Shown here: piece by piece, positions 8,954 to 18,936 of the stretch
Layout of the letters: the number at the start of each line of letters is the position of its first letter
Numbering within the stretch: the first letter of the stretch is position 1
NCBI RefSeq assembly: GCF_014230145.1
Contig: NZ_JACHVC010000001.1
Location: 124,001 to 188,000, forward strand
Direction of reading: 5' to 3'
From: Pelagicoccus albus
GTDB taxonomy: Bacteria; Verrucomicrobiota; Verrucomicrobiia; Opitutales; Opitutaceae
DNA: 64,000 bases
The notes under the pieces: model-generated
The model's input: the letters and a program-made list of their open reading frames with translations, nothing else
What the model was told of the DNA's origin: nothing
The model's database searches: none
Program-made: the position numbers and the translations under genes

Positions 8954-8993
8954 GGGGGTTGCAGATGTCCCTGTTTTGTCCCCTAGTGCGAGC

Positions 8994-9446
8994 ATGTCAG
9001 AAACCTCCGTCAATCTTCTCATCAAGCCACTCAACGAAGCGGCCCGTGCTCAGTATGCGGACCATGGACATTTTCACGCCGGTGACGCTGGTCTGGACCT
9101 CTACACTCTAGAAGAAATTCGCGTGGAACCTGGCGAAACGCGCATGATCGAGTTCGGAATCGCCTGTGAGCCCAAGGATGGTAAAGCTTACTTTCTCATT
9201 CCGAGATCTTCTATTTCCAAGACTCCGCTGCGTATGGCCAACTCCATTGGCTTGATCGACGGAGGATATCGTGGGCAGATCATGGCCGCGGTCGATAATA
9301 TCAAAAAGGAGGCCTTTGTGGTTGAGGCGGGCACCCGACTCTTCCAGCTCATTTTTCCCGATTGTTCGCCGATCGCCTACCAGCTCGTGGACGAGTTGAG
9401 TGAAACGACCCGCGGCAGCGGAGGCTTTGGCAGCACTGGCAAGTAG
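8994..9446 (+). CDS. dut: Deoxyuridine 5'-triphosphate nucleotidohydrolase (dUTPase)
   Basis: A 150-residue trimeric-type dUTPase that converts dUTP to dUMP and pyrophosphate, limiting uracil in DNA and supplying dTMP synthesis. The five family motifs are present in order: GDAGLDLYT, PRSSISKTP, GLIDGGYRGQI with the catalytic Asp, GTRLFQLIF, and the C-terminal RGSGGFGSTG that closes over the active site. The start at 8994 fits the family N-terminus and the promoter just upstream. The gene is divergent from corA and is followed by ~358 bases without a gene. The window also contains a uracil-DNA glycosylase gene (58870-60417), but the two are not linked. Confidence 0.96.
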   Translation: MSETSVNLLIKPLNEAARAQYADHGHFHAGDAGLDLYTLEEIRVEPGETRMIEFGIACEPKDGKAYFLIPRSSISKTPLRMANSIGLIDGGYRGQIMAAVDNIKKEAFVVEAGTRLFQLIFPDCSPIAYQLVDELSETTRGSGGFGSTGK

Positions 9447-9804
9447 AGATTACTCTGAGCCTTCCGAGGCTACGGAGGGGAGCCGTTGGACTCCTCGAGG
9501 CATGTCCGGAATTGACGAGTGTTTTCAGGTTTTTTGTTTTCTGTGATCGAACTAAATTTTGATCAGGGTGCTCTAGAGTAGAGAAGCTGGGTTTCGTTTT
9601 TTGAGAATGTAGGAGCGGTCGAATTGGCCCCCCATGTGTGAGTCCAAATTGCAAGGGGTGAAACTTGCTATGGCATGCCTCAGTTACAGAGCGGTTTAAT
9701 GGATATACCCTAAAGGTTACGTTTTTTGGTTCAGGGTTACCTCTTGATGGACGATAGTTAGTAACCCTGTTTTTGGGTTTTATCGCTATTAGGGGACCTA
9801 TCCT
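9447..9804 (+). other. Intergenic region dut-chemoreceptor with a candidate leader hairpin
   Basis: No convincing gene lies here. The notable element is a perfect 9-base inverted repeat (cagggttac 9732-9740 / gtaaccctg 9761-9769) followed by ttttt, 36 bases upstream of the next ATG. It could be a terminator-like leader structure or a protein-binding site. A further GGTTAC element lies at 9716. I looked for a c-di-GMP (GEMM) riboswitch core and did not find one. Confidence 0.4.
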
Positions 9805-11739
9805 ATGCATCTGAAAACAATTAATTCACGAATAACCGTCTGGTCCGGCGTTTGTCTGGTTGCCTTGGCTACCTTTCTGATCGGCTTCGCAGTCCTCGCG
9901 TTGAGGAACCAAAACGCTGCCGTGCAGGCCAAACTGGGTGAGTCTGGCGAAGCGTACATGCTTGCGGCAACCAAACTGGAGACGGTGGCTATCAAGGAGG
10001 TCTTCTCAAAAGCGCTGGAACAAGCCACGATCGTTGCTCGGCTTTTGGAAGCGGGGAAAGACGAGGATTCTGGTTTGGTATTCGATCGTGATCAGGCGAA
10101 TTCGCTGGTTCGGTCGGTTTTGCTTGAGAATCCACAGTTTGTGGGGATGAGCACTTGTTGGGAGCCAAATGCCTTTGATAACCGAGATGCCTCTTTTGCC
10201 GATGCAGAGGGCCATGATGAAACCGGTCGATTTGTACCGTACTGGTATCACACCGGAGACGGAGGAGCCGCTATGGAACCCCTGGTCGGCTATGAGACCC
10301 TGGGAGATGGAGATTGGTATCTGATACCCCGCGAGACGGGTAAACCCATTTTGACTGAGCCCTACATCTACCCAGTGGGAGGCGAAGACGTATTCATGAC
10401 CACCGTTGCGGTTCCGGTGAAGGTTGGCGGGCGGTTTGCCGGTGTGGTGACGGTCGATTTCGCCTTGGATTTTATCCAGACATTGGTCGATGACGTATCT
10501 GGACACTATGACGGGAACGCGGAAATCTCGTTGATCAGCAAGCAAGGAGTGCTGGTCGGAGTGACCGGGCATCCCGAAAGGGCAGGCAAGCCTGTTGACG
10601 ATTTCGCTGCCGAATCATCTTTGTCTGATCAGGAAACTGTTGTTGCTTCGGCTTTCATGGATCTGGCGGGTATAGATTCATCTTGGAGGGTGCTGCTCTC
10701 TGTCCCGAAAGAGGCGTTTTACGCGGAGACCAGAATCATTGCTGCGGAGTCTCGACGAGGGCTCGCCATGATGATCGGTGTTGGGATCGTAGGTATTCTT
10801 GGAGGGCTTGCGGTGCTTTGGTTCATTGCAAATCGTATTTCCGTTCCGTTGCATCGTGTTATCGAGCGCCTGCAGGCTCGTTCCGATCAGATTGCCCACG
10901 CCTCTGCTCAGATCGCTTCCGCAGGAAAGAGTCTCGCGGACGGAGCTTCAAGCCAAGCTGCCTCAATCGAGGAAACGGCCGCATCGCTAGAAGAGATTAA
11001 TTCAATGACTCGTCGAAATGCGAACAGCGCTCAGCGGGCCGATACGCTCATGAAAAACTCTCAGGCGAAAGTGGAGCAGGCTGAACAGTCGATGGGCGAA
11101 CTCAATGACGCGATGAACGCGATACTCGGCTCCAGCGAAGAGACGTCCAAGATTGTCAAAACGATTGACGAGATTGCCTTTCAAACGAATTTGCTGGCCC
11201 TTAACGCGGCGGTCGAAGCGGCTCGGGCTGGCGAGGCGGGCAGTGGTTTCGCAGTGGTGGCGGACGAGGTGCGCGCCTTGGCTACGCGAGCGGCAGCCTC
11301 CGCGAGAAGCACGTCGGAACTGATTGAAAAGACTTTGAGCAACGTGACCTTGGGTAGCAATCTCGTGCAGGGAGCCAAGAGTTCCATTTACGAGCTCGTG
11401 GACAGCTCTACGCAAGCTACCGCCATGGTTTCGGAGATCGCCTCGGCTTCTTCTGAGCAAGCGACGGGCATTGCCCAAGTCGGTGAGGCAATCTCCCAAA
11501 TTGAGAGCGTGACCCAGCAAAACACGGCTAGCGCTGAAGAATCTGCCTCCGCGGCCTCGGAACTAGATATCCAGTCCGAAGGGGTTCAAGAAGTGGTACG
11601 CGAGTTGGTTGTCCTAGTCCGTTCCAAGGGCTCGGCTCAATCGGGAAAAAGCTCAGAGTTTGAAGCGCCCTCCCGAGCGGGCTACGTTGCGTCTTCTTCC
11701 GAGCCAGGAAAGCTACCGAGTGGAATCGGCTTCAACTGA
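9805..11739 (+). CDS. Methyl-accepting chemotaxis protein with periplasmic dCache sensor
   Basis: A 644-residue chemoreceptor. The first transmembrane helix is ~13-33, a periplasmic dCache-type domain spans ~40-315 (with [36 protein letters not shown] and a [11 protein letters not shown] strand), the second transmembrane helix is ~318-342, and the cytoplasmic signalling domain fills the rest. No clear HAMP domain is seen: the segment after the membrane enters methylation-helix sequence quickly. The tip [23 protein letters not shown] is intact. dCache domains commonly bind amino acids or other small metabolites, but the ligand here is unknown. The gene converges on a hybrid kinase gene only 7 bases away. 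No CheA, CheW or CheR gene is in the window, so it must use a core encoded elsewhere. Confidence 0.95.
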   Translation: MHLKTINSRITVWSGVCLVALATFLIGFAVLALRNQNAAVQAKLGESGEAYMLAATKLETVAIKEVFSKALEQATIVARLLEAGKDEDSGLVFDRDQANSLVRSVLLENPQFVGMSTCWEPNAFDNRDASFADAEGHDETGRFVPYWYHTGDGGAAMEPLVGYETLGDGDWYLIPRETGKPILTEPYIYPVGGEDVFMTTVAVPVKVGGRFAGVVTVDFALDFIQTLVDDVSGHYDGNAEISLISKQGVLVGVTGHPERAGKPVDDFAAESSLSDQETVVASAFMDLAGIDSSWRVLLSVPKEAFYAETRIIAAESRRGLAMMIGVGIVGILGGLAVLWFIANRISVPLHRVIERLQARSDQIAHASAQIASAGKSLADGASSQAASIEETAASLEEINSMTRRNANSAQRADTLMKNSQAKVEQAEQSMGELNDAMNAILGSSEETSKIVKTIDEIAFQTNLLALNAAVEAARAGEAGSGFAVVADEVRALATRAAASARSTSELIEKTLSNVTLGSNLVQGAKSSIYELVDSSTQATAMVSEIASASSEQATGIAQVGEAISQIESVTQQNTASAEESASAASELDIQSEGVQEVVRELVVLVRSKGSAQSGKSSEFEAPSRAGYVASSSEPGKLPSGIGFN

Positions 11740-11746
11740 CACGAAT

Positions 11747-14700
11747 TCAGTTTTGGCTCGTTATCGCGCGTTGGGTCTCTTCGTAGGTTTTTGAAATTTC
11801 GATAAGCAGGCGATTGGCAGAGTCGAGCTTGCTGTCTTTGCATGCGGTCTCGCACTGGTGGGCGAGGTCTCCCAGTCGCGCGAAGCCGGCGTTTTTGGCT
11901 GCTCCCTTGATGGAATGGGCGAAAAACCTGCTTTGCTCGGAGTCGGATTCTCCAATGGCGACCTTTAATTTTTGCAAGTCGGCTGAGATGTCACCCAAGG
12001 CAGTTTGGCAAACCAGTTTCATGAGCTCCTGATCTTGATCGAAGCGCTTGAGAGTCTCCTCTTTTTCGAAAAGGGCCTCAGTCGAGGTCTGTCTTTCTTT
12101 TTCGATTTCGGAAGGTGGAGGGATGTGTTGGCCGGCGCCCGGCTTGGGCATTCGAAGTACGGCCTCTGGTGATGGTGGAGGCAGATATTTATCCAATAAT
12201 TGGGCGACGCTAAGCGCGCTGATTGGTTTCGGGGTAAAGTCGTCCATGCCGGCGGCGAGGCAAGTCTGCTTATCCTCCTCGCGGGCGTGAGCGGTCATGG
12301 CGATGATAGGTACTCTTTTTTCGCGGCCTGTATTCGTCTCTAAATTACGAATTTCTCTCGTCGCTTCCAAACCATCCATAATCGGCATCTGTACGTCCAT
12401 GAAAATTAGATCGTATTCAATTTCCATTACCTGCCTGAGAGCTTCTTGCCCGCTTGATACCGTTTCTATGGTAAACCCATGCTTCTCCATGATGCCTTTG
12501 GCCACCAGTTGGTTTACGCTGTTGTCTTCGGCCAGCAATATCCTGGCCTTCGTCTTTGCGAAGCGTTCCCGATAGTCGTCCAGCTCGGAGGCTTCTATTT
12601 GTATCGGACTTTCGTATACGCTTACGAGGGTATCGAAAAGATCAGAGGGTCGCATGGGCTTCGAACAATAGTAATCAAAGCCTTTGGCTCTAACCGGCTC
12701 TAAGTCCTCGATCGTGCCCATTCCCGTTAGCAAGATGAGATTGATTCGTTTTGTGACGGGATCCTTTTTTAAGATGCGGGCCAGGGTGGAACCATTCATG
12801 CCCGGCATGCTATAGTCTACGAACATGCACTTCACTGGATCGCCAGCATCTACTAGCTCGTACACCTTTTGAAGGGCGGTGGAAGCGTCCTGGCAGAGTA
12901 TTGGCTCCATTTTCCACATGGAGAGATACTCTTTCATCAGCCTGAGGATTTGTTCGTCGTCGTCGATGACCAGGACCTTTTTGCCTTTGAGCAGTTGGGA
13001 GTATTTCTGCTCTCGTATTTTGGGATCTGGACGTTTGAAGGGAAGGGTGAACCAAAAGGTGGAGCCTTCGTCGATCGCCCCGAAGGCGCCTATCTCGCCG
13101 CCCATCAATTCCGCCAACTGCTTGGAAATGGAGAGTCCGAGTCCAGAGCCTCCAAAACGGCGGGACACGGATGCGTTTGCTTGGCTAAACTTGTCAAATA
13201 ATTCGTCGGTCCGGCTGGTTTCTATTCCTACCCCTGTATCCGAAATCGTAAACTTCAGTTTCGTCTCTTGCGGAGTCGATTCCATACGGGTTACGTTAAT
13301 GGTGACACGTCCCTTGTCCGTAAACTTGATGGCGTTGCCTGCGAGGTTCATTAGAATCTGCCTCATACGCGAATAGTCCCCAATCAGGCTATTCGGGACC
13401 GACGGTTGTACTTGGCAGTCGAAACTCAAGTTTTTGGATTTCGCTTTGTACGCCATGATAGCGACGAAGTCGGAGAGGTTGTCGCGAAGGTTAAATTCGA
13501 CTTCCTCCAGCTCCAGCAGGCCCGCCTCCACCTTAGAGAAATCAAGGATGTCGTTTATTATTTTAAGCAAAGATTCGGCGCTTCCCTTGATGATGGTGCC
13601 ATATTCACGCTGAGATTGGTCGAGGCCGTTCGTTTCCAAAAGCAAGTTCGTCATGCCAATGATGCCATTCATTGGGGTGCGAATTTCGTGACTCATGTTA
13701 GCGAGGAAGTCGCTTTTGGCTGAACTCGCTTGCTGCAGTTCGATCTGTTGCTCTTTCAGGGCGCTAATGTCCTCCGCCACACAGAGATACTTAGCCTCCT
13801 GCTCTGGTCCTGTCTCCAATGGGGAGAGGGAGATCATCACGGGTAGGAGGTTGCCGGTTTGGGTTCGCAGCAAACACTCTCGTTTCTGGCTAGGGCGCTC
13901 ACGGGCTTGGAGGATGACCGTTTGCAGCAAGTCTTCTTCGTCGGTAGCTACTTCTCCCGGTTTCTCCTGAAAACAGTTGGAGTTGAGAAATTCCATTAAG
14001 GCCATGCTGCTAGTTTGCTGCGAGGTGTAGCCAAGCAGGCGTTCCGCGCCCTGATTGAATAACTCGATTTTGCCAGCCTCGTCGAAAGCGATAATGATGG
14101 TATTGATGGCTGATCCCAGAGTCTGATCTAGAAAGTTCAGCTCCTTTTGCATTTGGGCGAAGGTATCGCGCTCGCCGGTAATGTCCTGAAAGGTTCCAAT
14201 CAAGCGAATGCATTTGCCGTTTTCGAAAACGGGCTTGCCTTTGGCTCGCACCCAAATTTTGCGTCCTCGAGCGGTCTTTATTCGAAGGTCTTCCGAATAT
14301 GATTTGTTTTCTTGAATGGCTCTTTCGACGACCTTCGTTATGCGATCCCTATCCTCGCCCGGCTCATAGTATTCGATCCCTTCCTCGAGGGTCGGCAAGT
14401 ATCCGCTGGGAACTTCGTGAATGGCGCAAGTGACGTCGGACCAGAAAATCCTGTTACCGATCAGGTCGACCTCCCAGCTGCCCACGCCAGTCTCCTCTAG
14501 TAAGTTACGGATGCGAGCCGCTCTGTTTTGAGCCCGTTTGGTTTCTTTGATATCGCGCTGAATGCAGACAAAGCGGGGTCCGCCTTCTCTTGATTCGTTC
14601 AAGGGTACAAAATTGGCCTCGGTCCAATGTGCGCTTCCGTCTTTGGTGAGGTTTTTCAGTTCGCGAATAAAGTGTTTACCGGCTTTCAGGTCCTCGAATA

Positions 14701-14932
14701 TTTTGGCCCAATCGCCAGGAGATTCCCCTTGTCCGAAAATCTTGTCGCAACGAGAGCCTATCATTTCCTCGGCCAAAAAGCCGCTTACCCCTGCGGCTGC
14801 CTCGTTCACCTCCGTGATTTTGCCGTCCATGGTGGCTACAAAAATCAACTTGTTCTCTGTTACGTGTTGCAGGAGGGCATCTTGTACGCTTCGAGGCTCG
14901 CTGAAGTGGTTTCCTAGGATATTGGTAGGCAT
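11747..14932 (-). CDS. Hybrid sensor histidine kinase PAS-PAS-PAS-HisKA-HATPase-REC-REC-HPt
   Basis: A 1061-residue protein with no transmembrane segment, probably a cytoplasmic sensor. Three PAS modules span about 20-395; two are followed by PAC-like sequence (FVCIQRDIKETK, RLIGTFQDITGERD). The phospho-acceptor His415 lies in [12 protein letters not shown]. The ATPase domain has NLAGNAIKFT, DTGVGI and GGSGLGLSISKQL. REC1 (~645-765) has Asp706 in FVDYSMPG; REC2 (~795-915) has Asp846 in FMDVQMPIMDG; both keep the acidic pocket and Lys. The C-terminal HPt has His1006 in AHSIKGAAKNAG. The full phosphorelay machinery is in one chain, with the output regulator elsewhere. The ATG at 14932 is preferred over a TTG at 14959. 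The gene is divergent from a second hybrid kinase, which suggests a related stimulus. Confidence 0.92.
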   Translation of the reverse strand: MPTNILGNHFSEPRSVQDALLQHVTENKLIFVATMDGKITEVNEAAAGVSGFLAEEMIGSRCDKIFGQGESPGDWAKIFEDLKAGKHFIRELKNLTKDGSAHWTEANFVPLNESREGGPRFVCIQRDIKETKRAQNRAARIRNLLEETGVGSWEVDLIGNRIFWSDVTCAIHEVPSGYLPTLEEGIEYYEPGEDRDRITKVVERAIQENKSYSEDLRIKTARGRKIWVRAKGKPVFENGKCIRLIGTFQDITGERDTFAQMQKELNFLDQTLGSAINTIIIAFDEAGKIELFNQGAERLLGYTSQQTSSMALMEFLNSNCFQEKPGEVATDEEDLLQTVILQARERPSQKRECLLRTQTGNLLPVMISLSPLETGPEQEAKYLCVAEDISALKEQQIELQQASSAKSDFLANMSHEIRTPMNGIIGMTNLLLETNGLDQSQREYGTIIKGSAESLLKIINDILDFSKVEAGLLELEEVEFNLRDNLSDFVAIMAYKAKSKNLSFDCQVQPSVPNSLIGDYSRMRQILMNLAGNAIKFTDKGRVTINVTRMESTPQETKLKFTISDTGVGIETSRTDELFDKFSQANASVSRRFGGSGLGLSISKQLAELMGGEIGAFGAIDEGSTFWFTLPFKRPDPKIREQKYSQLLKGKKVLVIDDDEQILRLMKEYLSMWKMEPILCQDASTALQKVYELVDAGDPVKCMFVDYSMPGMNGSTLARILKKDPVTKRINLILLTGMGTIEDLEPVRAKGFDYYCSKPMRPSDLFDTLVSVYESPIQIEASELDDYRERFAKTKARILLAEDNSVNQLVAKGIMEKHGFTIETVSSGQEALRQVMEIEYDLIFMDVQMPIMDGLEATREIRNLETNTGREKRVPIIAMTAHAREEDKQTCLAAGMDDFTPKPISALSVAQLLDKYLPPPSPEAVLRMPKPGAGQHIPPPSEIEKERQTSTEALFEKEETLKRFDQDQELMKLVCQTALGDISADLQKLKVAIGESDSEQSRFFAHSIKGAAKNAGFARLGDLAHQCETACKDSKLDSANRLLIEISKTYEETQRAITSQN

Positions 14933-15070
14933 GTTGGATCTAAGGCGCTCACAGAGCAATCGTTAGGGTAGATAGCCGGCTTCGGCAGAGGTTTCAATAG
15001 GATCATCGATTTTTTCGCTCATAGGTTGACGGTTTATCCTTACTGGAATAGGTAAATGCACTAGTTTTTA

Positions 15071-15083
15071 GGTAGTATCTACC
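15071..15083. promoter_or_regulatory. Inverted repeat in the divergent kinase promoter region
   Basis: A perfect inverted repeat GGTAG-TAT-CTACC lies 17 bases before the ATG of the rightward hybrid kinase, in the 168-base region between the two divergent kinase genes. It is a candidate protein-binding site. Confidence 0.3.
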
Positions 15084-15100
15084 AATTCTTGATCCTAAAG

Positions 15101-17797
15101 ATGTCTATCCCATCGGAATCTTCTCCGTCTGATCCGCCCGGTTTATTCCAGGCGCTCGATCGCCATGCCATCGTGGCGATCACCGATCATCGTGGCGTAA
15201 TAACGTACGCCAACGAAAACTTCTGTCGCGTTAGCCAATACAGCAAGGACGAACTTCTCGGCCGAACTCACAAAATACTAAACTCTGGATTTCACCCCAA
15301 ATCCTTTTGGGCGAATTTTTGGAGCGTCATAAGACGCGGTGAAATCTGGGAAGGCGAGATTTGTAACCGGGCTAAGGATGGGTCGCTCTTTTGGCTTCTC
15401 ACAACGATCAGTCCCGTCTTAAACGATGCCGGCGATATTGTATCTTATATTTCGATACGTACGGATCATACCCGCAGCAAAAACAGGAAATTGCGTTTCG
15501 ATCTAGCGGAATCGGTGGGGAAAGTGGGCACTTGGGAGATGGCCTTTTCGAATCGCCGCGTGGATTGGGATGACAAGATGTATGAGATGCATGGAGTGAA
15601 GCAGGAGGTAGGTGACCTGTTTGGCGCCTGGCTTGAGCTTGTCTATCCGGACGATCGGGAGTCGTTTCGTAGCAATCTGCTGGGTATCGAAAAGGGTACC
15701 CGAAAAATCGCCCTAGACTATCGTTTGAAGTCGGAAGATGGGTTTCTGCGGCGCTTCGGACTGGTTGGAAACGTTGTCTACGACACGGATGGAACGAGAC
15801 TTTCCCTAGTGGGAGTCGTCGTAGACAAGACTATTGAGTACTTGCAACGATCCGAGCTCGCAGCAGCCACTGAAGACGCGAAACGCTCCAACTTAGCGAA
15901 GAGTCGTTTCCTCGCCAATATGGGACACGAGCTTCTCACGCCACTTAATGGCATTATCGGAATGGCTTCGCTTCTGCAGGTGACGAGTGAGGTTACGGAG
16001 GAACAGGGGCAAATGATCGGATCGATCGAAAGTTCGGGCAAGTCTCTACTGAAGATGGTGGAATCCATTCTAGACTTCACTCAGATCGAGTCAGGAGACA
16101 TCAAATTGGCTAATCTCGATTTTGAATTAGCCAAGACCTTGCAAGAGGTCTCCGATATTTATTCCGTAAAGGCCAAGAGTAAAGGGCTTGGCTATACATG
16201 GAAATTGGCTCCCAGCTTGCCGCGGTTTTTTCGAGGAGACACGGCTCGATTGAAACAGATATTGATGGAAGTCCTGGACAACGCCGTCAAATTCACTGAG
16301 AGCGGCGAAATCTCCCTTTACGTCCAGAAAATAGGGAGCATAGGCGGTGAGACGGTGGTCAACTTCACGGTCCGCGATACGGGTATCGGAGTTCCCGAAG
16401 CTCAGTTGCAAAAAGTATTCGATGGTTTTGCCCAAGTGGATGACAAGACCTCGAGGTCCTATGGTGGCACTGGCCTGGGATTGGCTAGAGTGAAGCGAAT
16501 TTTAGACCTCATGGACGGAACGATCCGACTGGATTCTGTGGAGGGAGAGGGGACGACGGTGAGTTTCAGCATTGTGTTCGACGCGGTGAAATCCTCTCGG
16601 GTACTTAATGCTCCGAAGGAGCTATCTGATAGGAGTTGTTTGCTTGTATCCAAAAACATGGCCTTGAGGGAACAGTTGGAGTCGGTCCTTTCTGTTTGGT
16701 CGGTCAATACGGGAGCGTGCTCCAAGGCTGCTCTGGCTCTAGAACTCATAAAGTCTCGAATCGATAAAGGCATGTCGCTCGACTATGTGATTTTCGATTC
16801 CAACAACGAAGGTATGCCAGCGTCTGAGTTTGCCGCCCGCCTTGAGGATATCATGGGAGCCGCAGGCGTGAAGCTGATATTCATAGACAGCGACCTTTTT
16901 GGGATCGAGACCGGTTTGGACATTGAAGTACTGTTTTCTCCGCTCCGGCAGTCTTCCATATTCGACGCTCTTGTATCCGGTGTCGGCTCTGCGAGCTACA
17001 TCGATATGGAAGACATGGCATACGACGAAAATTGTTTCGAAAACCGGTCCAAACGGGTATTGGTGGTAGAAGATAATAGCTCGAACCAAATTGTTATCGA
17101 AGCGGTGCTCGAGAAGCTCGGTATCTCACCGGTGTGTGTGAGAAACGGTATCGAAGCGATAACTGCCTTAAACCTGCAAGCATTCGACCTCATTTTCATG
17201 GATATTCAGATGCCAGAGCTAAATGGCGTCGAGGCCACCAAAGTCATTCGAAGCGGTGATCCGTCCAAATGGGACCCTCATGTCAGCATTGTCGCTTTAA
17301 CAGCGAATACGCGATTTAAGGACCGGGCTGCCTGCTTCGAGGCGGGAATGGACGACTTCATTTCAAAACCGGTGGAAGTCTCTGAAGTCTATCGGGTTTT
17401 GGAAAGGCTTCTACCGCCGCTCGAGCAGGAGGAAGTAGAAGAGGGTGGATCGAATTCACAAGAAGATGGTAAGCTCTTTGACGGAGACTACCTTTTGCAG
17501 AGCCTTGACGGAGATTTGGAGTTTGTGAGGGGGCTCTTGAAGGATTCGATCGTTAGCATCGAGGGAGAGTCGGTTCGCTTCGGGAGCCTTTTGAAGTTGG
17601 GGCAATTTGAGGAGGCGAACAAGTGTCTACACAAACTCAAGGGCGCGGCGGGCAATCTCAGATGCGTTTCACTTTTCGAGGAATGTGTTCAAATACAGAA
17701 TCTCTTGGAGAGGGATCAGGTTGGCAGAGCCGTGTTGAGGTTGGACCTCTTTCAACAGCTAGTCGATCAGACTATGCAGGAACTCAAGGCCGTTTAG
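15101..17797 (+). CDS. Hybrid sensor histidine kinase PAS-PAS-HisKA-HATPase-pseudoREC-REC-HPt
   Basis: An 898-residue protein without membrane segments. An N-terminal PAS domain (~15-125, with ITDHRGVITYANENFCRVSQYSKDELLG) is followed by a second PAS/PAC unit (~135-255). The H-box has His276 in the altered sequence NMGHELLTPLNG, where the usual Arg of HEIRTP is Leu. The ATPase domain keeps DTGIGVP and [10 protein letters not shown]. The first receiver (~510-625) is degenerate: the acidic pair is missing (LLVSKNMA), although an Asp remains in VIFDSNNEG, and the conserved Lys is lost. REC2 is intact, with Asp701 in FMDIQMPELNG. The HPt has His844 in LHKLKGAAGNL. The start is the ATG at 15101; a TTG four codons upstream is less likely. 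The divergent neighbour has the same overall architecture. Confidence 0.92.
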   Translation: MSIPSESSPSDPPGLFQALDRHAIVAITDHRGVITYANENFCRVSQYSKDELLGRTHKILNSGFHPKSFWANFWSVIRRGEIWEGEICNRAKDGSLFWLLTTISPVLNDAGDIVSYISIRTDHTRSKNRKLRFDLAESVGKVGTWEMAFSNRRVDWDDKMYEMHGVKQEVGDLFGAWLELVYPDDRESFRSNLLGIEKGTRKIALDYRLKSEDGFLRRFGLVGNVVYDTDGTRLSLVGVVVDKTIEYLQRSELAAATEDAKRSNLAKSRFLANMGHELLTPLNGIIGMASLLQVTSEVTEEQGQMIGSIESSGKSLLKMVESILDFTQIESGDIKLANLDFELAKTLQEVSDIYSVKAKSKGLGYTWKLAPSLPRFFRGDTARLKQILMEVLDNAVKFTESGEISLYVQKIGSIGGETVVNFTVRDTGIGVPEAQLQKVFDGFAQVDDKTSRSYGGTGLGLARVKRILDLMDGTIRLDSVEGEGTTVSFSIVFDAVKSSRVLNAPKELSDRSCLLVSKNMALREQLESVLSVWSVNTGACSKAALALELIKSRIDKGMSLDYVIFDSNNEGMPASEFAARLEDIMGAAGVKLIFIDSDLFGIETGLDIEVLFSPLRQSSIFDALVSGVGSASYIDMEDMAYDENCFENRSKRVLVVEDNSSNQIVIEAVLEKLGISPVCVRNGIEAITALNLQAFDLIFMDIQMPELNGVEATKVIRSGDPSKWDPHVSIVALTANTRFKDRAACFEAGMDDFISKPVEVSEVYRVLERLLPPLEQEEVEEGGSNSQEDGKLFDGDYLLQSLDGDLEFVRGLLKDSIVSIEGESVRFGSLLKLGQFEEANKCLHKLKGAAGNLRCVSLFEECVQIQNLLERDQVGRAVLRLDLFQQLVDQTMQELKAV

Positions 17798-17913
17798 GAG
17801 AAGGCCAGAGTTAGATTCGCTGCTGTAATTTTTGATGGATACAGTGTTCTTTTAGCCGATGGGGCGGAACTAAACTTAACCTCTGTTGGACGTTCCTTCG
17901 AAGCGCAAAGCAC

Positions 17914-18861
17914 CTAGGCTTTACTTCGCTCTCTGTGCTCTTTGGGGCTGATTCCTCGCACGCGTTTGAAAGCGGAGCTAAGGGAAAAGGCGCTGCTGTA
18001 TCCGACGCGCTCTGCGATTGTCTCCAAGGTTTGCTCCGGCTCGGAGAGAAGGTCGGCTGCCAGCGCTAAGCGCCACTGGGTGAGGAAATTCATGGGAGAC
18101 TGGCCCACCACCTCTTGAAAGCGACGAGCCAAGGCGGCCCGCGAAACGCCTACTTTTGTCGCCAAGGAATTCAAGGTCCAGGCTTGGGCGGGATCTTGGT
18201 GGATCATCTTCAAGACTCGTCCTACCAGGCGATCGCCTTTGGCCTCGTACCATGGCATTTCGCGGGAGTCCTGCCGGTCGAACCATTTCCGCACGATGGC
18301 GATAAGGATCATATCGAGGAGTCGATCCAACACTGCCGCTTGTCCCGGGGCGTCTCGAGCGATCTCGGCATTGAGCAAGGGAATAAGCGGGGAGTCCCAG
18401 TCTTCGTTTTTCACCCAGAGAATGGGTGGAAGGGCTTCCCTCAGCCGGTCGCTAACGTCCGACATCGATTCGTAGCTCGCCACTAGCATCAGGTGGCTAG
18501 CGTTGCTGTCGTGCCCCCAAGTTCGAGTGCCAATCATCATTTCCTCGAACAAGGAACGACCGTCCGGCGCTCGACAGTCCTGTCCAGGGTTGACGAAGAT
18601 AGTGGGCGCGGTGTCGGGATGGTCTGCGACCGTGTAGTGGCCCGGAGCTCGGGTAATGGCGACGTCGCCCGGGGCGAGTGAACAGGATTTGCCGTTGTCG
18701 TGCCGGATGTGGGCTTCTCCGCGGATCATAGCGATGACGGTTAGAGGCGACTCCGCCTCGATTCGCAGGCTCCAGGGAGCATTGAGCAAGCCTCTTAAGG
18801 TGAAGGCTCCTCGTGCCCTAGGCCCTTCGAGAAGACTGCTGAATTCGTCGAATTTGTTCAC
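17914..18861 (-). CDS. AraC family transcriptional regulator with N-terminal cupin
   Basis: A 315-residue regulator. The N-terminal half is a cupin-type sensing domain (~5-175; LTVIAMIRGEAHIRHDNGK, LAPGDVAITRAPGHYTV). The C-terminal ~100 residues are the double helix-turn-helix of AraC proteins: WTLNSLATKVGVSRAALARRF, then the second helix-turn-helix ending in SLSSAFKRVRGISPKEHR. The GTG at 18861 (VNKFDEF) is chosen because it matches the family N-terminus and leaves a 75-base divergent promoter region. A TTG start further upstream would place the start inside the neighbouring gene. This class is usually encoded divergently from an oxidoreductase operon that it controls, as here. Confidence 0.9.
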   Translation of the reverse strand: MNKFDEFSSLLEGPRARGAFTLRGLLNAPWSLRIEAESPLTVIAMIRGEAHIRHDNGKSCSLAPGDVAITRAPGHYTVADHPDTAPTIFVNPGQDCRAPDGRSLFEEMMIGTRTWGHDSNASHLMLVASYESMSDVSDRLREALPPILWVKNEDWDSPLIPLLNAEIARDAPGQAAVLDRLLDMILIAIVRKWFDRQDSREMPWYEAKGDRLVGRVLKMIHQDPAQAWTLNSLATKVGVSRAALARRFQEVVGQSPMNFLTQWRLALAADLLSEPEQTLETIAERVGYSSAFSLSSAFKRVRGISPKEHRERSKA

Positions 18862-18936
18862 TTTAGACGATCGCTTATGTTCTTGAGTTTTCCGGCTATG
18901 TTCGGACTTCCCGCTCTTTGCTAAGCTTTGGGGCAG

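Noticed and set aside
9447-9804. A c-di-GMP riboswitch in the long leader of the dCache chemoreceptor.
   Set aside because: The conserved GEMM core and tetraloop receptor sequences are absent; only one inverted repeat is seen.
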